Below, piece by piece: positions 34,453 through 41,625 of a stretch of 45,619 nucleotides of DNA (its first letter is position 1; each line of letters opens with the position of its first letter). The notes beneath the pieces were generated by a model. The model saw nothing but the letters and a program-made list of their open reading frames with translations. It did not search any database and had not been told where the DNA came from. The DNA lies in contig JAAYGX010000076.1 of assembly GCA_012735585.1 (NCBI GenBank), forward strand, positions 1 to 45,619. The letters run 5' to 3'. This DNA comes from Tissierella sp. (GTDB lineage Bacteria > Bacillota > Clostridia > Tissierellales > Tissierellaceae). Both the position numbers and the translations under genes were made by a program.

Positions 34453-34524
34453 TTGGCAAATCTTAGGAAATTCATTCGCCTTTTACCTACATCTGTTAGC
34501 GGCCGCTGACTTTGTTAGGCTATA
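34453..34524. repeat. Leader palindromic element B
   Basis: Shortened relative of element A: GGCAAATCTTAGGAAATTCAT...CGCC, then a 34-bp block from CCTACATC (34486) to TGTTAGG (34519) with the perfect inner palindrome AGCGGCCGCT. It ends six bases from the T run of the SAM riboswitch terminator. Confidence 0.65.
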
Positions 34525-34558
34525 CAAAAAAATCTGCCTTCAGATAAGTAAGCAGATA
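34525..34558 (-). terminator. Terminator of the SAM-I riboswitch
   Basis: On the minus strand ATCTGCT, loop, GGCAGAT (one G-U pair), then TTTTTTTG. Confidence 0.88.
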
Positions 34559-34572
34559 TCGTATATCATCTA

Positions 34573-34682
34573 ACTTCCTATCTCTCAAACCTATGGTTTG
34601 CAGGATTTAGCACCTTGAATATTATATATTCTGGTTGCTGTGCTTCATCGGGCCAGTCCCTCCACATCTCTTTATAAGAATT
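34573..34682 (-). ncRNA. SAM-I (S-box) riboswitch aptamer
   Basis: The conserved S-box blocks are all present on the minus strand in order: CTTATAAAGAG, GTGGAGGGACTGGCCC, GATGAAGCACAGCAACC, AAGGTGCTAAATCCTGC and the closing GAGAGATAGGAAG of P1. SAM binding should stabilise the anti-antiterminator and let the terminator at 34525-34558 form, so high SAM shuts off the P1 transcript. Confidence 0.95.
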
Positions 34683-34699
34683 AATATTAATTTCTTAAT

Positions 34700-34728
34700 A
34701 CTATATTACTAATTATTTGATTTGTCAA
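34700..34728 (-). promoter_or_regulatory. Promoter P1 of the riboswitch leader
   Basis: TTGACA (34728-34723), 17-base spacer, TATAGT (34705-34700), about 15-20 bases before the SAM aptamer. Confidence 0.85.
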
Positions 34729-34780
34729 CACATTTTTATTTTATTTTTTTAATAAATCAACTTCAACTTAAATTTCTACA

Positions 34781-34817
34781 AAAAATAGAAGCCACTTTTA
34801 TAGTGACTTCTATTTTT
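34781..34817. terminator. Terminator of the ribose operon
   Basis: AAAAATAGAAGCCACT, TTTATT-type loop, AGTGACTTCTATTTTT: a 16-bp stem with one mismatch, nine bases after rbsB. Confidence 0.9.
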
Positions 34818-34825
34818 GTATTTAT

Positions 34826-35791
34826 TTATTCAGTTACTAATTTTAACTCTACAGGAACACTTTCATCATTTGATTCTCCGTTTAATACTTTTACTGCTGC
34901 TTCTATACCCATTTCACCTATTAATACTGGTTGTTGAGCTACTGTAGCTGCCATATCTCCAGCTCCAACTGCTGCTACTGCGTCATCAGTTGCATCAAAT
35001 CCTACTACTATGATGTCTCTTCCACTTGCTTTTATAGCTTCTAAAGCACCTAATGCCATTTCATCATTATGTGCAAATACAGCATCTATTTCTGGTTGTG
35101 CTTGAAGTATATTTTCCATTACTTCAAGACCTCTTACTCTATCAAAATCAGCTGTTTGTTTTGCTACGACTTCTATATCAGTTCCCTCAATAGCTGCATT
35201 GAATCCTTCTCCTCTTTCTCTAGCAGCATTCGTACCAGCGATACCTTCTAATTCAACAACTTTACCTGCTCCACCTAGTTGTTCAATTATGAATTCTCCT
35301 GCCATTTTACCACCAGCAATATTATCGGATGCTATATAGGATAATACTTCTCCACCATTGGATGATCTGTCCACAGTAATTACAGGTATATTTGCATCGT
35401 TTGCTAACATAACACTGTTCACTATAGCATCTGAGTCTGTCGGATTAACTAAAATTAAATCTACACCTCTAGTTATTAAATCTTCCATATTTGAAGCTGC
35501 TTTTGCTGAGTCATCTTGTGAATCTAATACGATTAGTTCTATTCCTAGTTCATCTGCTTTAGCTTGCGCTCCATCTTTTAATGATACGAAGAATGGATTT
35601 GTTTGAGTTGAGATTACAAAACCCACAGTGAATTCTTCATCTCCTGTATCATCTGCTACATCACCTGGTTCAGCTGTGTCTCCTCCTGGCGGCGGAGTGT
35701 CTGTTCCTTTGTCTCCACTATCTGTTGTTCCACATGCTACTAAAGACACACTTAATACTAAAACTAATAATAATGCTAATATCTTTTTCAT
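34826..35791 (-). CDS. rbsB: Ribose-binding lipoprotein RbsB
   Basis: 321 residues. Signal peptide with lipobox LVAC (Cys20), an acidic Gly/Pro-rich linker (about 24-52), then a type I periplasmic-binding fold: VGFVISTQTNPFFVSLKDGAQ, NPTDSDAI, GIAGTNAARERGEGF, FAHNDEMALGALEAI. It presents ribose to RbsAC. Last gene of the rbs operon, with AAAGGAGATG upstream. Confidence 0.93.
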   Translation of the reverse strand: MKKILALLLVLVLSVSLVACGTTDSGDKGTDTPPPGGDTAEPGDVADDTGDEEFTVGFVISTQTNPFFVSLKDGAQAKADELGIELIVLDSQDDSAKAASNMEDLITRGVDLILVNPTDSDAIVNSVMLANDANIPVITVDRSSNGGEVLSYIASDNIAGGKMAGEFIIEQLGGAGKVVELEGIAGTNAARERGEGFNAAIEGTDIEVVAKQTADFDRVRGLEVMENILQAQPEIDAVFAHNDEMALGALEAIKASGRDIIVVGFDATDDAVAAVGAGDMAATVAQQPVLIGEMGIEAAVKVLNGESNDESVPVELKLVTE

Positions 35792-35816
35792 AATTCACAT
35801 CTCCTTTTAATATTTA

Positions 35817-36563
35817 TTATATTTCCTTAGATAGCCATTTGGCCATATTGGAAAACAAGGTATTATAGGATTCCCATTGTAAAAACTCTGGTGAACCCCA
35901 ATGTGGTGAAATATCGCTGGCAAATACAAAAGTCCTTCCTTTTCCATAATCTTTTCCAGCCATAAATACATGGTCATTGCATTTTGCGATTGTATCCTTA
36001 GGATCTATTTCAAATAACATATTATATCCTAAGAAATGAGGCCATTCTTTAGAAACACCATTTAATATTGGATGAGATTCATCTACTACTGTTGGATATA
36101 CTCCCTCTGGCGCTTCAAATCGATCATCTGATTCCATCATCTTTATCGGCAATATATCTGCTATAGCAGTATGAGCATATTTTCCCTTTCCATCGATACC
36201 TTGGAAAGTCATATAACCGCCCATCATAGCAAATCCACCGCCATTCTCTACGAATTCTTTTACCAATTGTAGTCTATTTGGCATCTTCTTACCCTTTGCA
36301 AATACATCTTCTGTTAGTAATAGGGTATTGCTTCCTATATCACTTAAGATTATCACGTCATATTCTTGCATTTCTTCAAGACTAGTAGGAAATTTGTTGG
36401 CAGCAACATGACATGGCATATAGTGCACTTCTATTCCTGCACCTTCCAATGCATCGATTAACCACTTGCCTCCTTCTCCATATTTCGTTTCTGTAAATTG
36501 ATCAAATCCTTTAATATGGGTTGAGTTTATTACCCAAGATTCTCCAGCTAATAAAACTTTCAT
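35817..36563 (-). CDS. GATase1-like cytoplasmic protein in the rbs operon
   Basis: 248 residues, no signal or membrane segment. The sequence VLLAGESWVINSTHIKGFDQF and GGGFAMMGGYMTFQG fits the putative glutamine amidotransferase-like family (PF07090). At the usual nucleophile elbow there is Met-Gly-Gly and no Cys, so glutaminase activity is unlikely. It sits between rbsD and rbsB on the same strand with short gaps. I infer a role with ribose or a related nucleoside sugar, but no function is established. Confidence 0.72.
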   Translation of the reverse strand: MKVLLAGESWVINSTHIKGFDQFTETKYGEGGKWLIDALEGAGIEVHYMPCHVAANKFPTSLEEMQEYDVIILSDIGSNTLLLTEDVFAKGKKMPNRLQLVKEFVENGGGFAMMGGYMTFQGIDGKGKYAHTAIADILPIKMMESDDRFEAPEGVYPTVVDESHPILNGVSKEWPHFLGYNMLFEIDPKDTIAKCNDHVFMAGKDYGKGRTFVFASDISPHWGSPEFLQWESYNTLFSNMAKWLSKEI

Positions 36564-36611
36564 TTCTTCCCTCCTATTTTTTATATTAACAGCACTATGC
36601 TGCTAAAAACT

Positions 36612-37010
36612 TTAGAACAACACTCCTGCTTTCAAAATAATATTTGAATAAGGAGTAAACTCTCCAGTCCTAATTACTGCTTTGCAGTCTTTCGATAACT
36701 CCTTTAATTCTTGATGGTGAATTTCTCTTAATGGAAATTCACCTTTAACTATTTCGTCTAAATCTTTTTTCATGTGAGGGCTTACTTCATTCATCTCAGT
36801 ATCGATAATTGCCTCTTCTACACATAGTTCACTTAACACTGCCTTCAGTACTTGAAAAAAGCCAGGAACTCCATTTACTATGGCAAGGTCAATTAATTGT
36901 ACACCTTGTGGTACTGGCATTCCCGCGTCACCAATTAAAATAGTGTCATGGTGGGCCATTTCTGCAATTAACTTAGATAATTCTCCATGCAAAAGTCCTA
37001 TCTTTTTCAT
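36612..37010 (-). CDS. rbsD: D-ribose pyranase RbsD
   Basis: 132 residues. MKKIGLLHGELSKLIAEMAHHDTILIGDAGMPVP carries the catalytic His of the family, and the C-terminus GEFTPYSNIILKAGV is typical. It converts beta-pyranose to furanose forms of ribose so that RbsK can act. Here it lies after rbsC rather than at the start of the operon as in Escherichia coli. Confidence 0.95.
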   Translation of the reverse strand: MKKIGLLHGELSKLIAEMAHHDTILIGDAGMPVPQGVQLIDLAIVNGVPGFFQVLKAVLSELCVEEAIIDTEMNEVSPHMKKDLDEIVKGEFPLREIHHQELKELSKDCKAVIRTGEFTPYSNIILKAGVLF

Positions 37011-37026
37011 AAATCAACACTCTCCT

Positions 37027-37980
37027 TTATTTTGATTTTGATTTTCCTTTTCTATCCAATAGAACAGCAATTAATATTACGATTGCTTTTGCTATCATTT
37101 GGTAATATGATTGTACATCCATTAAATTTAAGGCGTTGTTCAGTATACCTATGATTAAAGCACCTATGATTGTTCCAATTACTGTACCTTGTCCACCTAC
37201 TAAAGATGTTCCTCCTAGAACTACAGCAGCTATGGCATCTAATTCGTATCCGTCTCCTGCTGTTGGTTGGGCTGATGATAATCTAGATGTTACTATAATT
37301 CCAGCAACAGCAGCTAATATACCACTTATGGTATAGGCTAATATTTTAACCTTATCTGTATTTACACCTGATAATAAGGAGGCTTCTTCATTCCCACCTA
37401 CAGCATATATATGTCTACCAAATTGAGTATGGTTTAAAATGTAATAACATATGATAAATACAAAAACCATCATGACCACCGGTACAGGTACACCTAATAA
37501 TTCTCCAGTCCCTATCCACCTAAAAATTGGTGATACACTTGCAGCTGGAACAGCTATGGGTCTTCCATTGGTAAACACCATAGTAGCCCCTCTTAAAAGT
37601 ATCATTATTGCCAGAGTTGCAATAAATGGCTGCACTTTTCCTTTAGTAATGATTACGCCATTCAACATCCCTGATAATCCACCAATGATCAATGCTACAA
37701 CTAGTGCCAGAAATATATTATTTCCACTTGCCAGCATACTTGCTGCAATTGCACCTGAAAAACCTAAAATGGAACCTACAGATAAGTCAATGCCCGCTGT
37801 TAAGATTACAAATGTCATTCCAGCAGCAATAATAGCATTGATCGATGTTTGTCTAAATACATTAAATAGATTGCTTTTAGTTAAAAATCTTGGACTTAAT
37901 ATTCTAATGAGTATAGAAAAAATTAGTAAGCCTATCAATGGTCGAATCTTATTTAATATCTCTTTTTTTCTAGTATCCAT
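37027..37980 (-). CDS. rbsC: Ribose ABC permease RbsC
   Basis: 317 residues with about 8-10 transmembrane helices. GMTFVILTAGIDLSVGSILGFSGA and AIAAVVLGGTSLVGGQGTVIGT are the hallmark motifs of the RbsC sugar permease family. One base separates it from rbsA, so translation is coupled. Confidence 0.95.
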   Translation of the reverse strand: MDTRKKEILNKIRPLIGLLIFSILIRILSPRFLTKSNLFNVFRQTSINAIIAAGMTFVILTAGIDLSVGSILGFSGAIAASMLASGNNIFLALVVALIIGGLSGMLNGVIITKGKVQPFIATLAIMILLRGATMVFTNGRPIAVPAASVSPIFRWIGTGELLGVPVPVVMMVFVFIICYYILNHTQFGRHIYAVGGNEEASLLSGVNTDKVKILAYTISGILAAVAGIIVTSRLSSAQPTAGDGYELDAIAAVVLGGTSLVGGQGTVIGTIIGALIIGILNNALNLMDVQSYYQMIAKAIVILIAVLLDRKGKSKSK

Positions 37981-37981
37981 C

Positions 37982-39475
37982 TCAATTCTCCTCTCTTTTC
38001 ATAATATGGCTCATAATCTTTTCTTGGTTTGCTTCTTCTCTATTGAGATTCCCCTTCAATTGACCTTCATGTATCACTAAAATTCGGTCACTCATGCCAA
38101 GGATTTCTGGCATTTCAGATGAAATCATTATGATAGACCTACCCTGTTTTTTTATTTCATTTAATAAATCATATATTTCTCTTTTAGCACCCACATCTAC
38201 TCCCCTAGTTGGTTCATCCAAAATTAGTACTTGGGGATCTGTCAACAAAGATTTTGCTATTGCCACTTTTTGTTGATTTCCTCCACTTAAATTCTCAACT
38301 CTTTGATATAAGGAAGGGGTTTTTATATTAATCTTGTCCCTATACTCTTCAGCCACTTTTTTCTCTTCTTTTTTATTTAAACCAATTGCTGTCTTAAATT
38401 TCTCTAAAGATGATATGGTGATATTGCTGGTAATATCCATACCTAATATTAAACCATCATATTTTCTATCCTCCGACACATATACGATTCCTTTATCTAA
38501 GGCCTCTCTAGGAGAATTAAAGTTTATTTCTTCACCATTTAAAATGATCTTTCCAGTATCCTTTTTATAATATCCATAGAGGGTTTTTGCTAACTCCGTC
38601 CTACCAGCACCAACCAGTCCTGATACACCTAATATTTCACCTTTTCTTAGACTGAAGGATAAGTTCTTTATATATTCATTACTTAAATTTTCTACCTGTA
38701 GTACTTCTTCAGAATAGTCCGTTTTAATGTAGGGAAACTGTTCGTCTAAAGTTCGTCCTACCATCAATCTAATGATCTCCCCTTCATCTACCTCAGATAC
38801 CATTTTTTCCCCTATAAATTGTCCATCTCTGAGAACCGTTAGTCTATCGCAAACTTCAAAGACTTCTTTCAGTCTATGGGATATATATACCAATCCTTTT
38901 CCTTGTTTCTTTAATTCATGAATGATCTCAAATAAACTTTTAACCTCTTGATCTGTTAAAGTGTCCGTTGGTTCATCCATGATGATAATCTTGGCATTTA
39001 AAGATAGAGCCTTTGCTATCTCCACCATCTGTTGTTGAGCAATGGAAAGAGAGTTTACTTGTGATTTAGGGTTAATATTCACCTTTAACCGATCTAATAC
39101 TTCCTTTGTTTCTTCTATCATTTTTTTCTTGTCCAATGAACCAAGAGAATTTTTAATCTCCCTACCTAAAAATATATTCTCATATACTGTTAGATAAGGT
39201 ATGAGATTCAACTCCTGATGTATAATAGCGATCCCTTTCTCAGTAGCATCTTTGGGAGAAACAACTTCTATGGCTTCTCCATTTAAGGAGATTTCTCCTT
39301 GATCCTTTGTATATACACCGGATAATATCTTCATTAGGGTACTTTTTCCTGCACCATTTTCACCAAGTAAGGCCATGACTTCATTCTCATATACCGTAAA
39401 GTCTACATTATCAAGGGCCTTAACTCCTGGAAAACCCTTAGATATATTTTTCATCGTTAAAATTTGTTTTCCCAC
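37982..39475 (-). CDS. rbsA: Ribose ABC ATPase RbsA
   Basis: 497 residues with two ABC domains, as usual for sugar importers of this class. Domain 1: GENGAGKST, LSIAQQQMVEIAKAL, IIMDEPTDTLTD. Domain 2: GLVGAGRTEL in place of a full Walker A, LSGGNQQKVAIAKSL, LILDEPTRGVDVGAK. The start is GTG with AAGGAGG upstream. Couples ATP hydrolysis to ribose import through RbsC. Confidence 0.95.
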   Translation of the reverse strand: MGKQILTMKNISKGFPGVKALDNVDFTVYENEVMALLGENGAGKSTLMKILSGVYTKDQGEISLNGEAIEVVSPKDATEKGIAIIHQELNLIPYLTVYENIFLGREIKNSLGSLDKKKMIEETKEVLDRLKVNINPKSQVNSLSIAQQQMVEIAKALSLNAKIIIMDEPTDTLTDQEVKSLFEIIHELKKQGKGLVYISHRLKEVFEVCDRLTVLRDGQFIGEKMVSEVDEGEIIRLMVGRTLDEQFPYIKTDYSEEVLQVENLSNEYIKNLSFSLRKGEILGVSGLVGAGRTELAKTLYGYYKKDTGKIILNGEEINFNSPREALDKGIVYVSEDRKYDGLILGMDITSNITISSLEKFKTAIGLNKKEEKKVAEEYRDKINIKTPSLYQRVENLSGGNQQKVAIAKSLLTDPQVLILDEPTRGVDVGAKREIYDLLNEIKKQGRSIIMISSEMPEILGMSDRILVIHEGQLKGNLNREEANQEKIMSHIMKREEN

Positions 39476-39487
39476 AGGTGCACCTCC

Positions 39488-40393
39488 TTATTTAAAATTC
39501 TCAACTTCTTCTTTCGTGGGTAGGGAACTTTGGGCGCCTACTTTTTGAATAGCTAATGCTGCTGTTCTCTGTCCCATATCTATTGCCTTATTGATATCCT
39601 TATCTTCAATATATGAAGATACGAATCCACCAATAAAACTATCTCCTGCTGCTGTAGTATCTACAGCTTTTACCTTGTGTGCTTTAAAAAACGCATGTCC
39701 GCTTTTATCTATATACATAGCCCCTCTACTACCCAAGGTTACTATGATTTGTTTGATACCTTTATTTATAAGCTGCCTTGAAGCTTCTAATATGGAATCT
39801 TCATCCGTAACCTTTATCTTTGACATTCTCTCTAACTCATGTTCATTTGGAATCAATATATCTATATTTTTTATGATTTCGTCATCTAATTCCATTGCAG
39901 GAGCTGGATTTAATATTGTGATTTTACCTAAATTTTTAGCCATCTTTAATCCTACTTTTACAGTTTCTAATGGAATCTCCAATTGAAATACTACGATTTC
40001 TGAATCCTTTATAACCTTCGAGTGCTTATTAAGATATTCTTCATCTACTTTTTCATTTGCTCCTGGAATCACTACAATATTATTATTACCATTTTTATCT
40101 ACATTGATAATTGCAATACCTGTAGAAACGATTTCCCTACCTATATACTCCGTATGAACCCCTGCACTTTCCATAGATAGAAGAAGTTCATCTCCAAAGC
40201 CATCCTTTCCTACCTTTCCCAAAAATGTTATATCATTTTGTAATTTTGCAATAGCCACACCTTGATTTGCTCCTTTGCCCCCCGGAATTTGAAGTAGAGC
40301 ATTTCCTAATACAGTTTCCCCCACCTTTGGAATTTCGTCTGTTTGTACAACTAAATCCATATTCATGCTACCTATGACTACGATCTTTGCCAC
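39488..40393 (-). CDS. rbsK: Ribokinase RbsK
   Basis: 301 residues, PfkB family. Motif 1 IPGGKGANQGVAIAKL and motif 2 VDTTAAGDSFIGGF with the catalytic Asp. Phosphorylates ribose to ribose-5-phosphate for the pentose phosphate pathway. I set the start at GTG 40393, eight bases after GGAGG; it shares one base with the rbsR stop (TAGTG). TTG at 40399 is in frame but too near the ribosome binding site. Confidence 0.95.
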   Translation of the reverse strand: MAKIVVIGSMNMDLVVQTDEIPKVGETVLGNALLQIPGGKGANQGVAIAKLQNDITFLGKVGKDGFGDELLLSMESAGVHTEYIGREIVSTGIAIINVDKNGNNNIVVIPGANEKVDEEYLNKHSKVIKDSEIVVFQLEIPLETVKVGLKMAKNLGKITILNPAPAMELDDEIIKNIDILIPNEHELERMSKIKVTDEDSILEASRQLINKGIKQIIVTLGSRGAMYIDKSGHAFFKAHKVKAVDTTAAGDSFIGGFVSSYIEDKDINKAIDMGQRTAALAIQKVGAQSSLPTKEEVENFK

Positions 40394-41373
40394 TAGCAAC
40401 TCCTCCTTTCTACTAATGTAGTTTTCAGTACCTTGGTTTCACCGACGCTTTTATTCTCTATAATGGATATCAGCATTTTTACTGCTTCTTCACCCATTTC
40501 ATAAATAGGTTGCTTTATAGTAGTTAAAGGTGGTTCAACATACTGAGATATTTGAATATCATCAAAACCTATCACTTTAACTTCTTCTGGTATTTTTATT
40601 TTCATTTCATTCAAAGCCTTAATAGCCCCTATGGCTATCAAATCATTTCCACAAGATATACCATCTAATTTATTATTTTCTAATAATTTTTTAACACCTT
40701 CATATCCTGTATCTATTGAGTAATTATGCAAATAGATTTTATTTTCATCTACTTCCATATTACTTTCAGTTAAAGCTTGTTTATAGCCTTTCAGTCTTTC
40801 ACCAGAGGATTTAACCACATTATCAGAGGAAATAAATCCTATATTGTTGCAGCCCTTTTCTATTAGATATTTAGTTGCATCATATGCTCCCTTTTTATTA
40901 TCTACTACAATTCTTCCAACATTACCCTCTATTAAAATATCTCTATCCAATAAGACCATAGGCATATTGCGTCTTTTTAAAGAATTACTAACACTTTGTT
41001 CCGAAGCAGTGAGGATGATCCCATCTACCATCTTTTCTTGTAATACTTGGATATACTTTTCTTCCTTAGATGTTTTATTATCAGAATTACATAGTATAAC
41101 GGAATATCCCATTCCCTCAGCAGCATCCTCTATACCCCTAGCCAACTCTGAAAAGAAAAGATTCATTACATCAGGAATAATGATTCCTAAAGTACTGGTA
41201 CTTTTTGTTTTTAAACTTTTAGCAATGGCATTGGAAATATATCCTTCTCTTTCTACTATTTCCAATACTCTTTGTCTAGTAGCTTCACTAATATATTGGT
41301 CTTTACCGTTTAATATCTTTGACACTGTGGCACTTGATACATTGGCCATTTCAGCAATTTCTTTTATAGTCAT
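40393..41373 (-). CDS. rbsR: LacI-family ribose operon repressor RbsR
   Basis: 326 residues. N-terminal helix-turn-helix TIKEIAEMANVSSATVSKILNG, hinge helix, then a periplasmic-binding-like effector domain (GIIIPDVMNLFFSELARGIE, VIGFDDIQISQYVEPPLTTI). First gene of the operon, and two palindromic operators lie downstream of its promoter, so autorepression released by ribose is likely. Confidence 0.93.
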   Translation of the reverse strand: MTIKEIAEMANVSSATVSKILNGKDQYISEATRQRVLEIVEREGYISNAIAKSLKTKSTSTLGIIIPDVMNLFFSELARGIEDAAEGMGYSVILCNSDNKTSKEEKYIQVLQEKMVDGIILTASEQSVSNSLKRRNMPMVLLDRDILIEGNVGRIVVDNKKGAYDATKYLIEKGCNNIGFISSDNVVKSSGERLKGYKQALTESNMEVDENKIYLHNYSIDTGYEGVKKLLENNKLDGISCGNDLIAIGAIKALNEMKIKIPEEVKVIGFDDIQISQYVEPPLTTIKQPIYEMGEEAVKMLISIIENKSVGETKVLKTTLVERRSC

Positions 41374-41407
41374 TTATATCCCTGTCCTTATATGAGATTA
41401 CTTAAAG

Positions 41408-41436
41408 GTAATCGATTACTTAGGTAATCGTTTACC
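41408..41436. promoter_or_regulatory. Double LacI-type operator of the rbs operon
   Basis: GTAATCGATTAC (41408-41419, perfect) and GGTAATCGTTTACC (41423-41436, one mismatch) are two palindromes with a central CG, as LacI-family operators have. Their centres are 16 bases apart, just downstream of the -10. Confidence 0.85.
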
Positions 41437-41439
41437 TTT

Positions 41440-41467
41440 ATCATACCAAAAAAATAAAATAATTCAA
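41440..41467 (-). promoter_or_regulatory. Sigma-A promoter of the rbs operon
   Basis: TTGAAT (41467-41462), 16-base spacer, TATGAT (41445-41440), followed at once by the double operator. Confidence 0.7.
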
Positions 41468-41625
41468 TAATAACTATTTATTTAACAATGTTATTGATTT
41501 GAATCAATCTTTTTGATGCAAACAAAGTCTTAACCATAATAGTTCTCACATATTGCTGAATTTATGTTTATAGATAAAGATGATGTTGGAAATACTAAAA
41601 GTAAATAATTATTTTGGAGGATATG

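Larger units (their letters stand above)
33812..34825 (-). other. Long regulatory leader of the amidohydrolase-metNIQ operon
   Basis: No protein gene is supported here. In minus-strand order it contains the rbsB terminator, promoter P1, a SAM-I riboswitch and its terminator, a palindromic element, promoter P2, a Met T-box and its terminator, and two further palindromic elements in a 141-base tandem arrangement ending at the ribosome binding site. Small open frames in this region are shadows of the RNA structures. Confidence 0.85.

Noticed and set aside
34242-34573. Short plus-strand open frames over the leader region
   Set aside because: They lie on the opposite strand of the T-box and SAM riboswitch; the RNA motifs explain the sequence and the frames have no ribosome binding site.
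37451-38080. A 209-codon plus-strand open frame antisense to rbsC
   Set aside because: Shadow of rbsC, whose family motifs are clear on the minus strand.
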